Below, one piece after another: positions 15,789 to 23,259 of a DNA stretch of 28,582 nt. The notes under the pieces were generated by a model, which worked only from the letters and a program-made list of their open reading frames with translations, did no database searches and was not told the DNA's origin. The stretch is taken from NCBI GenBank assembly GCA_964586225.1, contig CAZPHD010000038.1, positions 1 to 28,582 of the forward strand. The letters run 5' to 3'. Position 1 is the first letter of the stretch. Every line of letters begins with the position of its first letter. The translations under genes were made by a program, and so were the position numbers. Origin of the DNA: JANJUB01 sp964586225 (GTDB lineage Bacteria > Armatimonadota > Fimbriimonadia > Fimbriimonadales > Fimbriimonadaceae).

Positions 15789-15940
15789 AAGTTTGCAGTT
15801 TGCAGTTTGCAGTTTGCAGTTGGCAGTTGGCAGTTGGCAGCTTGAAAGTACAGATTGAGATTCGGGGTCCGACTGGTTCCGAATCAAGCTTCTGACTGCC
15901 AACTGTAAACTGCTGACTGCCAACTGCAAACTGCTAACTT
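15789..15940. repeat. Large heptanucleotide-repeat hairpin B (CAGTTTG/CAGTTGG type)
   Basis: The left arm, 15789-15844, is eight 7-nt units: AAGTTTG, three CAGTTTG, three CAGTTGG, then CAGCTTG. The right arm, 15885-15940, is eight units that pair with them, with about 47 of 56 positions matched. The 40-base loop holds a smaller stem (GATTCGG 15859-15865 with CCGAATC 15879-15885). It fills most of the intergenic region between the divergent sigma-factor gene (start 15710) and the DUF885 gene (start 15958), so promoters for either gene must lie within or at the edges of it. The unit size and inverted layout resemble the short tandemly repeated heptanucleotides (STRRs) described in cyanobacteria. 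Confidence 0.88.
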
Positions 15941-15945
15941 CCAGG

Positions 15946-15951
15946 TAGAAC
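15946..15951 (+). promoter_or_regulatory. Possible -10-like element (TAGAAC) upstream of the DUF885 gene
   Basis: TAGAAC is six bases before the ATG at 15958, the same position as the TANNNT hexamers elsewhere in the window, but its last base is C instead of T. It lies directly after the right arm of hairpin B. Support is by position only. Confidence 0.25.
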
Positions 15952-15957
15952 CCCTCC

Positions 15958-17742
15958 ATGGCGCTACGCACTCCTCTCATCGCCCTGGCTCTCCTGGCAT
16001 CATCTGCCGCAATGAGCCAGAATCCACCGATGGCAACCGCGATTCCTCATGAAGTGCCGAAGGTCGACCTCGGCGAGTGGACCCGCTCCAGCGACCTCCA
16101 ACCCGTGATCGAGCGTTTTGTCGCCGACCGCAATCTCTTGCGCCGCTCGCTCGCGGTGGGCACGAGCCCCGAGGGCCGCGCGACCTGGAAGACCTTCTAC
16201 ACCCATTGGCAGAAGGAACTCGCCAAGGTGCCGTTCGCCAAGCTCAGCTTCGACGGTCAGGTGGATTACCTCCTCCTGCGCAACCACCTTGCGCGTGAAG
16301 CCCGGCAGAGCGACTTGAATGAACCCAAGGCAAAAGAAGGCGAGAAGTGGGTGCCTTTCGCCAAGACCATCTGGGAACTGCGCGAAAGGCTCCGCCGCAT
16401 GGAGAAGATCGAGCCTCAGAAGTTGGCAACGCAGATAACCGACCTCGAAAAGACGATTGCCTCCGAAACCGCCAAGGTCGACAAAGCCAAGCCCGTCGAT
16501 CGCGGAACCGCCAATCGGGCTATCCAAACTGCCACGACCGCGAAGGAAGAGCTCAAGGAGTGGTTCGACTTCTACAACGGCTACGACCCGATGTTCACGT
16601 GGTGGGTCGCCGAGCCCTACAAGCGCACCGATGCCGCACTCGATGCCTTTATCGCCAAGCTCAAGGAGAAGCTGATCGCCAACCCGAAGGAAGAAGAGCG
16701 CGTTCCGCCGATCGGCGCGGAGGGCTTGCAGGCCGATCTGGCCGCTGAGATGATCGTGTACTCGGCGGCCGAACTGGTGGAGATCGCTAACTGGGAGTAT
16801 GCGTGGTGCGAAGCCGAGGCGAAGAAAGCCAGCCGCGCGCTCGGGTTTGGCGACGATTGGCATAAGGCGATGGAGCATGTGAAGGGGCTGCATGTTGCAC
16901 CCGGCGAGCAACCCGAGATGATTCGCGAGATGGCCGTCGAAGCCATCGACTACCTTGAAAAGCGCGACCTGCTCACCATCCCCGAACTCGCCAAGCAGAC
17001 GTGGCGCATGACGATGATGTCGCCCGAGCGGCAGCGCACCAGCCCGTTCTTCTTGGGAGGCGAAGTCATTATGGTGTCGTTCCCGACGAACGCGATGACT
17101 CACGAACAGAAGCTGATGAGCATGCGCGGCAACAACCGCCACTTCGCCCGCGCTACCGTGCAGCACGAGCTCATTCCGGGGCACCATCTGCAAGGCTTCA
17201 TGACCGCGCGGTACCGCCCGTATCGGGGCCTCTTCAACACCCCGTTTTGGGTGGAAGGATGGGCGCTCTACTGGGAGATGTTGCTGTGGGAGCTCGGCTT
17301 CCCCGCCACTCCCGAAAACAAGATGGGCATGCTGTTCTGGCGGATGCACCGCTGCGCGCGAATCATCTTTTCGCTGAGCTATCACCTCGGCACGATGACG
17401 CCCGAGCAGTGCGTGGACCTGTTGGTTGAGAAGGTTCGCCACGAGCGCTCGACCGCTGAGGCGGAGGTACGTCGCAGCTTCAATGGGTCGTATCCTCCGC
17501 TCTACCAAGCCGCGTACATGCTGGGCGCGCTGCAGATTTGGCGGATGCGCGAGGAGCTGGTGGACACGGGCAAGATGAAGGAGAAAGCGTTTCACGATGC
17601 GCTTCTGCGCGAGGGTCCGATTCCGATCGAAATGATGCGGGCGATCTTCACGAAGGAGAAGCTGTCGGCGGATTGGCAGCCTTCGTGGCGCTTCTATCCG
17701 GGCATCGAGAAGGCGGCAGGTAGCCGTGCGAAGAAGAAGTAG
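15958..17742 (+). CDS. Exported DUF885 family protein (zinc metallohydrolase-like)
   Basis: The 594-residue protein has an N-terminal signal peptide (MALRTPLIALALLASSAAMS). The mature part is mostly helical and carries the DUF885 metal-site motif HELIPGHH (residues 403-410), followed by GFMTARYRPYRGLF and FWVEGWALYWEMLLWELGF, where the downstream Glu would complete the site. DUF885 proteins resemble zinc peptidases of the M3/M32 type and are presumed peptidases; substrate unknown. A charged helical segment (about 120-190) contains a likely coiled coil. An antisense reading frame of 601 codons over the same interval is a codon-bias shadow. Hairpin C lies 2 bases after the stop. Confidence 0.92.
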   Translation: MALRTPLIALALLASSAAMSQNPPMATAIPHEVPKVDLGEWTRSSDLQPVIERFVADRNLLRRSLAVGTSPEGRATWKTFYTHWQKELAKVPFAKLSFDGQVDYLLLRNHLAREARQSDLNEPKAKEGEKWVPFAKTIWELRERLRRMEKIEPQKLATQITDLEKTIASETAKVDKAKPVDRGTANRAIQTATTAKEELKEWFDFYNGYDPMFTWWVAEPYKRTDAALDAFIAKLKEKLIANPKEEERVPPIGAEGLQADLAAEMIVYSAAELVEIANWEYAWCEAEAKKASRALGFGDDWHKAMEHVKGLHVAPGEQPEMIREMAVEAIDYLEKRDLLTIPELAKQTWRMTMMSPERQRTSPFFLGGEVIMVSFPTNAMTHEQKLMSMRGNNRHFARATVQHELIPGHHLQGFMTARYRPYRGLFNTPFWVEGWALYWEMLLWELGFPATPENKMGMLFWRMHRCARIIFSLSYHLGTMTPEQCVDLLVEKVRHERSTAEAEVRRSFNGSYPPLYQAAYMLGALQIWRMREELVDTGKMKEKAFHDALLREGPIPIEMMRAIFTKEKLSADWQPSWRFYPGIEKAAGSRAKKK

Positions 17743-17744
17743 TG

Positions 17745-17809
17745 CATTTTGGATTTTGGATTTTCGATTTTCGATTGATTCCAAAATCCAAAATCCAAAA
17801 TCCAAAATG
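17745..17809. repeat. Heptanucleotide-repeat hairpin C (GATTTTG type)
   Basis: Left arm 17745-17773 is built of 7-nt units (CATTTTG GATTTTG GATTTTC GATTTTC plus G). Right arm 17781-17809 is its complement in AATCCAA phase. The arms pair at 27 of 29 positions with a 7-base loop (ATTGATT). It starts 2 bases after the DUF885 stop and ends 14 bases before queE. It is A+T-rich and unlike its surroundings in composition. No terminal U-run follows, so it is not a standard intrinsic terminator, but it could stabilise the upstream mRNA. Confidence 0.88.
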
Positions 17810-17823
17810 GGCCGAGGGCGGCC

Positions 17824-18516
17824 ATGACCCTGCGCATTGCCGAGATCTTCACCTCGATCCAGGGCGAGGGGCTTCGGCTCGGGGTGCCGTCGGTGTTCGT
17901 CCGCATCAGTGGCTGCAATCTGCGATGTGTCTGGTGCGACACGCCGTACGCTTCATGGAATCCAGAAGGGCCGGTGATGAATGTTGCTGACATTGTCGAG
18001 AACGTGGTAGCGCGCGGGGTTCGCGATGTCGTGGTCACCGGTGGCGAGCCGATGCTGTTTGATGCCGTCGTGCCCTTACTCGTCAGCCTCCGCGAGCGGG
18101 GGCACTTCATCACCGTGGAGACCGCCGGAACCGTGTTCCGCGACGCACCCATCGACCTCCTCTCGGCGAGCCCCAAGCTCGCCAACTCGACCCCCGACGA
18201 TCCGGCATGGCACCAGCGCCACGAAGCCACCCGCCTCGACCGCGAGCCACTGCGTCAGCTCCTTGCCACTTACGACTATCAGCTCAAGTTCGTAGTCGAT
18301 CCCGACGATGATTTGGCGAGCCAAGACGCCGAGATCGCTTCGCTCTTGCTTGAGGTAGGCGGCGACCCAAGTCGGGTGCTGATCATGGCGGAAGGGACGG
18401 ACAGCGCATCCCTACACCGCCGCGGCCGCGCCATGGTCGAGTGGTGCATTGAGCGGGGCTACCGCCTGACGCCGCGATTCCACGTGGATTTGTTTGGGAA
18501 CACGCGCGGCACGTGA
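17824..18516 (+). CDS. queE: 7-carboxy-7-deazaguanine synthase (radical SAM)
   Basis: The 230-residue protein has the QueE N-terminus EIFTSIQGEG (7-16), the radical SAM cluster motif CNLRCVWC (C31, C35, C38) followed by DTPYASW, and VVTGGEPM downstream, ending FHVDLFGNTRGT. It converts 6-carboxytetrahydropterin to 7-carboxy-7-deazaguanine in the preQ0/queuosine pathway, using S-adenosylmethionine and a 4Fe-4S cluster. The queC, queD and queF genes are not in the window. The ATG start puts the conserved motifs at the normal distance from the N-terminus. Confidence 0.94.
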   Translation: MTLRIAEIFTSIQGEGLRLGVPSVFVRISGCNLRCVWCDTPYASWNPEGPVMNVADIVENVVARGVRDVVVTGGEPMLFDAVVPLLVSLRERGHFITVETAGTVFRDAPIDLLSASPKLANSTPDDPAWHQRHEATRLDREPLRQLLATYDYQLKFVVDPDDDLASQDAEIASLLLEVGGDPSRVLIMAEGTDSASLHRRGRAMVEWCIERGYRLTPRFHVDLFGNTRGT

Positions 18517-18518
18517 GG

Positions 18519-18524
18519 TATCAT
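18519..18524 (+). promoter_or_regulatory. Possible -10 element (TATCAT) for tRNA-Ala
   Basis: TATCAT lies 15 bases before the mature 5' end of the tRNA and just after the queE stop, a suitable place for a tRNA promoter with a short leader. No good -35 hexamer is visible, so the tRNA could instead be co-transcribed with queE. Confidence 0.35.
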
Positions 18525-18539
18525 AGATTTCTCAGTCGT

Positions 18540-18615
<76 letters not shown>

Positions 18616-18634
18616 CGAAACTCCTTCAGCACGA

Positions 18635-19789
18635 TTACTCGTCGCCAGCGGACTTGTTTGGCACGAACCGATCCGCCTCCACAAACAGCTTCAGCGTCGG
18701 CCGCTCGATCTGGATCGTGATCAACATCGTACTCCCCACCAGAGCCGCGACCGCCACCATCAGCCGATCAACAACCCCTGGCGGGCCCAAGTTGCTGAAG
18801 GTCGCCGCCAAGTACACCGTTGTCACAAAGCAGACCACGAGCGCCAGCAGATACGGCGCGGCTGGAGTGTAGCGACCTACCTCCCCCTGCACCACCGACT
18901 TCCGCAGGGCATTCACCTGGCGAGCCAGAATCGCTCGGTAAATCACGATCACCGCCGTCAGTGTGCCCGCAACCAGTAACCGACTCGGCACAAAGTGCTC
19001 CGCGGCCATGCCGTAACTCGCCATGTGGAGCAGCTTGATCAACAGCATGCCGCCGAACGCCAAGACCACGAAATCCTGCACGCCCCCGATCGCGGGATAG
19101 CTTGGGAAGCGCACCACGAGAAGAAACGTGATTGACTTGAGAATCAGCAGCGACGACAGCAACGCCACGACGCTCGCGATCATCAGGTGCCGCCGAGTGC
19201 TGGAGGCGAGAATCAGATCGAGCGTTTGCGCACGTTCCTCAAACCGCCCCAGCGCCGGCTGCAGGGCGAGGCCGGGGTCGCTCCCAAGCCGCTGGGCCAT
19301 AAGGGAAGCCTCACCCGCCGGCTCAAAGAACTCCCCGGACTCACCGCCGAGGCTGACCACCTCTTGAGCCACCCGCGAAGGACTCAACCCGAGTGCTTCA
19401 AGGTGGAGCTCGATCTCACTTCTCGCTTCCGTCTGGGCCTTCGCTACCGAGCTTGCCTGCGCGCTCACCTCCGACAGAATCAGCGCTCCGATGAAGCAGA
19501 TGACGCTGGCCACCGCCAGCGACAAAGACACATGCCGCAGGACAACCCCGTGAGCGGCGATGTGCGCGCGCGTCGAGCGCTGGGAATCCAAAGCCTCAAG
19601 GCCCAGCATGACCGCCAACACGGTAATCGCGAACCCGCCAAGTCCGGCCAGCAGCCCGCTGTAACTCGCCGACATCGCCCCGTAATCGAATGGAAACGGG
19701 TCCGCCTTCGGCGGCGCGAGCCAAAGCGCGACGGTCACGAACACGATGAACGCAATGTAGTACATCCCAGTTCGGATACTGCGCGCCAT
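18635..19789 (-). CDS. Membrane protein with about eight transmembrane helices, unknown function
   Basis: The 384-residue protein has hydrophobic segments at about residues 9-26, 44-66, 88-108, 202-226, 238-258, 269-288, 311-332 and 339-358. A soluble, largely helical region with acidic stretches lies between helices 3 and 4 (about 109-200). The protein ends in a short polar tail (EADRFVPNKSAGDE). No transporter or enzyme signature is recognised. It is divergent from the STAND NTPase gene, with 61 bases between the two starts, and converges on tRNA-Ala. The pairing suggests a shared control region. A role as membrane effector or partner of the NTPase is only a hypothesis. Confidence 0.82.
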   Translation of the reverse strand: MARSIRTGMYYIAFIVFVTVALWLAPPKADPFPFDYGAMSASYSGLLAGLGGFAITVLAVMLGLEALDSQRSTRAHIAAHGVVLRHVSLSLAVASVICFIGALILSEVSAQASSVAKAQTEARSEIELHLEALGLSPSRVAQEVVSLGGESGEFFEPAGEASLMAQRLGSDPGLALQPALGRFEERAQTLDLILASSTRRHLMIASVVALLSSLLILKSITFLLVVRFPSYPAIGGVQDFVVLAFGGMLLIKLLHMASYGMAAEHFVPSRLLVAGTLTAVIVIYRAILARQVNALRKSVVQGEVGRYTPAAPYLLALVVCFVTTVYLAATFSNLGPPGVVDRLMVAVAALVGSTMLITIQIERPTLKLFVEADRFVPNKSAGDE

Positions 19790-19838
19790 GTGAATAGAAC
19801 GAGCGCCGTATCTCCAAAGATGCTAAGTGCCATTGCAG

Positions 19839-19844
19839 TAACAT
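19839..19844 (+). promoter_or_regulatory. Putative -10 element (TAACAT) for leaderless expression of the STAND NTPase gene
   Basis: TAACAT is followed by six bases (GCGCGT) and the GTG at 19851, repeating the geometry at 7866, 11517 and 26918. No TTGACA-like -35 is seen at the expected spacing. The 61-base divergent interval leaves little room, so any promoter for the membrane-protein gene on the other strand would be close by or overlapping. Confidence 0.5.
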
Positions 19845-19850
19845 GCGCGT

Positions 19851-22589
19851 GTGCAAACGCCTCGATCAGAATTCGAGGATCGCGTTGACGCGGCCTTTAC
19901 GGGTCGCGAGGCCGAGCTTGACTTCTTTCGCGCTCAAATCACTCGGCCCTCAAGCGAATACCCGGTAATCAACGTCCACGGCGTGACCGGTACGGGCAAG
20001 TCGTTTCTCCTTCGACGCTTTCTGCAAATTGCGCGGGGACGGGGCCTGCCGACCGTAAAAGTCCAGTTCGATGGCAAGGATGGCGAAGGAAGCGTCGCCC
20101 TCGGGCAGCACCACGAGATTCTGCGTCACATCGCGCTCGGGCTTGGAGTTCCTTCCCCACGGTTTGCCACGGCGTATCTTGCCTGGTCGCTGAGCAAACA
20201 GTTCGACCGTTCGGATGTCTCAGTGGTCGGCGACGAAGTTCGCGGCGTTATTCAGTCTGGCTCTGAAGAGATCATTAACTTTCTCGTGACGGCCTCACTC
20301 GGCCCTGGCGGTCTCTTGGTCAGCGCGGCCCGGGCGGGCTGGCGGTTTGTCGCAGATCGAGTGAGCACCGAGCCTTTAACCGCCTTTCATCGGACCCCCG
20401 AGGGCCGTGCTTTTGCTCATGACCTGAGTGAGGTTCCTACGGACCAGATACCAAGCAAGCTGGGTCTGTATCTCGCCCGAGACCTGGACGAGTACCTCCC
20501 GACAGGTTCAGTTAGGGCGATGATCGCGTTCGATTCTTGGGAGCAATATGAAGAGCAGTTTCGGGAAAGACGATCTCGCTGGTTCCAAGAGGAACAAGTC
20601 GTAACCCTGTTTGAGACTTGCCGCAACTTCATCCAGTTTGTCATCATCGGTCAGCGACCCATCAGTTGGAGCGCCGAAGCCCCACGGCTAAAGGTCGGTG
20701 TCGACATTCTGGATCTGCCGTTGTCGGGACTTCAACGCACAGATGCCGAGACCTACCTCCGAAAACGTCGGTCAATTGATTCGACCCTCTGGGTTGAGGC
20801 CCTCCTCGACATCTCCTGTGAGACTCAGCAGGAAGGTGAGACCCGGCATCACGCACTCACGCTCGGCATCTTGGCCGACACCGCGGCCGCGATTCTCGCG
20901 AATGATCCTGGCGCGAGTCCCGCCAGTCTAGAAGTGAGTCCCGGCGATCTTGAAGCGCTCGTTCGACGGTTCATGTCCGTGCGAGAAGACCAGGAGCCGC
21001 TCTTCGAACGGCTTGCCCTCACGCCTCGGTGCGATGCCGTGGGGCTGGCGGCCGCGCTTGGCAAACCCTATGATGAGTTCAACGCTCTGAGCGACATGGA
21101 CGCGATCCTGCGCTATTCGTTCATGCAAAGAACGTCGGAGGGTTGGATCGGTATGCATGGCCTGATGCGGAAGATGATTCGCGAGCGCATCGAGCGGTAC
21201 CGGCCCGACAAACTCCACGCTGCCCACTCGGCCTGGCGTCGCCACTATGAGCAGCGGGGACTAGGCGCTTTGGCCTTCCGTCATGCGCTGGCTCTTGCCC
21301 CGGAAACGGCCCTTGACTCATGGAATGCAGAATTGCAGCAACACCTCAGGGCGGGACGAGCCCAGCAGTTCGCCGATCTCATCGCTTGGGGGATCGAGGC
21401 TGAGGACGAGCGGCCCTACCTGCCGGCTCCATCCGCCGGACGACTCAGCTTGATCCGTGCATGGGCCTACCGTGAGTGCCCACTGGGTGATCTTCGCGAG
21501 AATCTGACCCTCGCCCTCAATATGACGGATCGCGCAGATCCCGGAGAAGACAAGGTCTTTGCACGTGAAGTCCTCCTCGAGCGTGGCACGATCTACTCGA
21601 AGATGGGCGGCCTCGTCTGGGAGGACTGCGATTACTATGAGCGAGCCCTCGAAGTGTTCGATCAGGCCCTCCGGGACTTGGATCCAAACTCGGACTTGTG
21701 GTTCAGAGTAACCGCACAGCGGATTCGATCTCTCGTCATTTGGGGGCGAAGATCGGCCAACCGGGCCCTACTCCAAAAGGCAGTCCAGGAAGGTGAGGCT
21801 GCCGTTGATATGCTCCCAAGTGACGCGCCGAAAGTGACTCGCCACCACATGACGCAATGTCTGCTCGACAGCATTGGGTCGCTTGGGCTCGTGCAGGGAG
21901 ACGTCGCATGCTTTGAACGTGTCGTCAACCTAGCTCACCTCATGCTAGAGTCCCTTGACCCACGCATAGAACTCACTCAATGGCTTGAAGCGAACTCACA
22001 GATTTCTCACGCCTACCGTGATTTGGCGGACTACGTTCCCGGCACTCGCGAGCTTGAACTCTCGATTGAGTATCAGCGCCGCTCGCTTGAGGTTTTTACA
22101 CGGTCTGAACTTCCGGCCGTATTCGTCGAAGTCAGACGCAACATTGCCCACTCGCTCGTTGAGGTCGGACGCCGATCGAACGGCACTGGCTCCCTCTCGG
22201 AAGCGGTCGCGATCTGCAAGGAGGAACTTGAGCACTTGTCCCGGGATGAAAACTCCCTGCTCTGGTCATCTCTTCATGGCAATATGGCGAAGGCACTTTG
22301 CCTGTGGGCCGAGCGAACCGCAGACCGTGAACTCTTCGCCCAATCCGCCGCTGCCTACCGGAACGCCCTTGAAGTTCGTTCTCGAAGAGCAACTCCCTTC
22401 ATCTGGGCTCTTGGGTGTCTCAACCTTGCTGACGCGCTACGGCTATGGCATCGAATTGAACCACAACCTGAACTCCTCAAAGAAGCTGAGGACCGATATC
22501 TACAGGCCCTTGATGTGTTCAGCGAGGATCACTTCCCGGCGTTCTACGCATTTGCTCGCGGCGGTCTTGCGGAAGTGAGGCAGGTTTAG
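19851..22589 (+). CDS. STAND/AAA_16-type NTPase with winged-helix and helical-repeat (TPR-like) C-terminus
   Basis: The 912-residue protein begins with the FTGREAEL motif (16-23) seen in ORC/AAA_16-type STAND ATPases. Walker A is GVTGTGKS (44-51) and Walker B is MIAFDSWEQ (224-232), a variant of the 'FDTYE' motif. VIIGQRP follows and could be the sensor strand. A winged-helix-like region with MHGLMRKMIRERIERY leads into about 430 residues of helical repeats (WEDCDYYERALEVFDQAL, LELSIEYQRRSLEVF, LFAQSAAAYRNALEV, LKEAEDRYLQALDVF), TPR-like in spacing. Such proteins are signal-sensing switches: ligand binding at the repeats drives oligomerisation. No N-terminal effector domain is fused. The GTG start is supported by the TAACAT element. 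Codon use looks somewhat less G+C-biased than in neighbours. Confidence 0.85.
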   Translation: MQTPRSEFEDRVDAAFTGREAELDFFRAQITRPSSEYPVINVHGVTGTGKSFLLRRFLQIARGRGLPTVKVQFDGKDGEGSVALGQHHEILRHIALGLGVPSPRFATAYLAWSLSKQFDRSDVSVVGDEVRGVIQSGSEEIINFLVTASLGPGGLLVSAARAGWRFVADRVSTEPLTAFHRTPEGRAFAHDLSEVPTDQIPSKLGLYLARDLDEYLPTGSVRAMIAFDSWEQYEEQFRERRSRWFQEEQVVTLFETCRNFIQFVIIGQRPISWSAEAPRLKVGVDILDLPLSGLQRTDAETYLRKRRSIDSTLWVEALLDISCETQQEGETRHHALTLGILADTAAAILANDPGASPASLEVSPGDLEALVRRFMSVREDQEPLFERLALTPRCDAVGLAAALGKPYDEFNALSDMDAILRYSFMQRTSEGWIGMHGLMRKMIRERIERYRPDKLHAAHSAWRRHYEQRGLGALAFRHALALAPETALDSWNAELQQHLRAGRAQQFADLIAWGIEAEDERPYLPAPSAGRLSLIRAWAYRECPLGDLRENLTLALNMTDRADPGEDKVFAREVLLERGTIYSKMGGLVWEDCDYYERALEVFDQALRDLDPNSDLWFRVTAQRIRSLVIWGRRSANRALLQKAVQEGEAAVDMLPSDAPKVTRHHMTQCLLDSIGSLGLVQGDVACFERVVNLAHLMLESLDPRIELTQWLEANSQISHAYRDLADYVPGTRELELSIEYQRRSLEVFTRSELPAVFVEVRRNIAHSLVEVGRRSNGTGSLSEAVAICKEELEHLSRDENSLLWSSLHGNMAKALCLWAERTADRELFAQSAAAYRNALEVRSRRATPFIWALGCLNLADALRLWHRIEPQPELLKEAEDRYLQALDVFSEDHFPAFYAFARGGLAEVRQV

Positions 22590-22632
22590 CCATGAGGTTG
22601 CGGTCCGACCCTCGCAAACCGTCTACAAAGAT

Positions 22633-23259
22633 ATGAAACGCACTTCACGTCCGACCTTGCTTGTTATCGCGACCCTCGGGGTCCTTGCCAGTTCCGCGTT
22701 CGCGCCTGCTCAGGCACCTTCGCGGGGATCGGTCGCCGTCTACCCAATCATCTTCGATGACTCGGGAACGGACACCTCACGGGCCAAAGCCAAGGAGGCG
22801 ATGACTGAGGTCTTCCGCAAGGGCGGATTCAACGTAGCTGACGACGCCAAAGCCGCGAGCACGTGGCGATCAAAGCGATACGCAACGCCCACCATCACGC
22901 GACCTCCGACCAAGGCGAATCTCGTGTCGTTTGGCAAGGCGCTGGGCGTGAGATACGTCAGCTCGGCTTCGGTGACGTTCCATACTCGCTCGATCTGGGT
23001 GAACCTGGGGCCCAAGACCATTTCGACGTGCCACGTTACGCTCACCATCGTAGACACGCAAACGGGCGCGATTGTCCACGAGGCGGATGCCGAAGGCCGT
23101 AGTGACGAGAAGAGCGACAACCTCAAGATCGCGGGCGCGATTCTCATCAGCCCGCTAGTGACTGCCGTGAGCGGCGGTCCGAAGACCCCACAGGAGTCAC
23201 GCGCGGCTCAGATCGCGAGCGCACGTGCGCTCGAGAAGTTCATTGTCGTGGACAAGTAG
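22633..23259 (+). CDS. Exported protein of unknown function
   Basis: The 208-residue protein has a clear signal peptide (MKRTSRPTLLVIATLGVLAS...FAPAQA, cleavage near residue 28). The mature part starts SVAVYPIIFDDSGTD and continues with an alternating helix/strand pattern (AKEAMTEVFRKGGFNVAD, LVSFGKALGVRYVSSASVTF, VTLTIVDTQTGAIVHEADAEG). This recalls the CsgG/LpoB-like alpha-beta fold, in which short peptides of this type report envelope state, but the similarity is by eye only. It begins 43 bases after the STAND gene. Its last 20 bases overlap the convergent glycogen debranching gene. Confidence 0.8.
   Translation: MKRTSRPTLLVIATLGVLASSAFAPAQAPSRGSVAVYPIIFDDSGTDTSRAKAKEAMTEVFRKGGFNVADDAKAASTWRSKRYATPTITRPPTKANLVSFGKALGVRYVSSASVTFHTRSIWVNLGPKTISTCHVTLTIVDTQTGAIVHEADAEGRSDEKSDNLKIAGAILISPLVTAVSGGPKTPQESRAAQIASARALEKFIVVDK

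Noticed and set aside
15789..15940. CRISPR array
   Set aside because: Units are 7 nt with no spacers, and the two blocks are inverted relative to each other; no cas genes are present.
15711..15980. N-terminal extension of the sigma factor through the heptad repeats
   Set aside because: The extension translates repeat DNA (SSLQLAVSSLQLAV, ANCKLQTANCKL); the ECF family start fits ATG 15710.
16000..17805. A 601-codon open frame on the minus strand across the DUF885 gene
   Set aside because: It lies antisense to a well-supported gene with a signal peptide and the HELIPGHH motif; its composition (Arg/His/Leu-rich, no family motif) is that of a high-G+C shadow frame.
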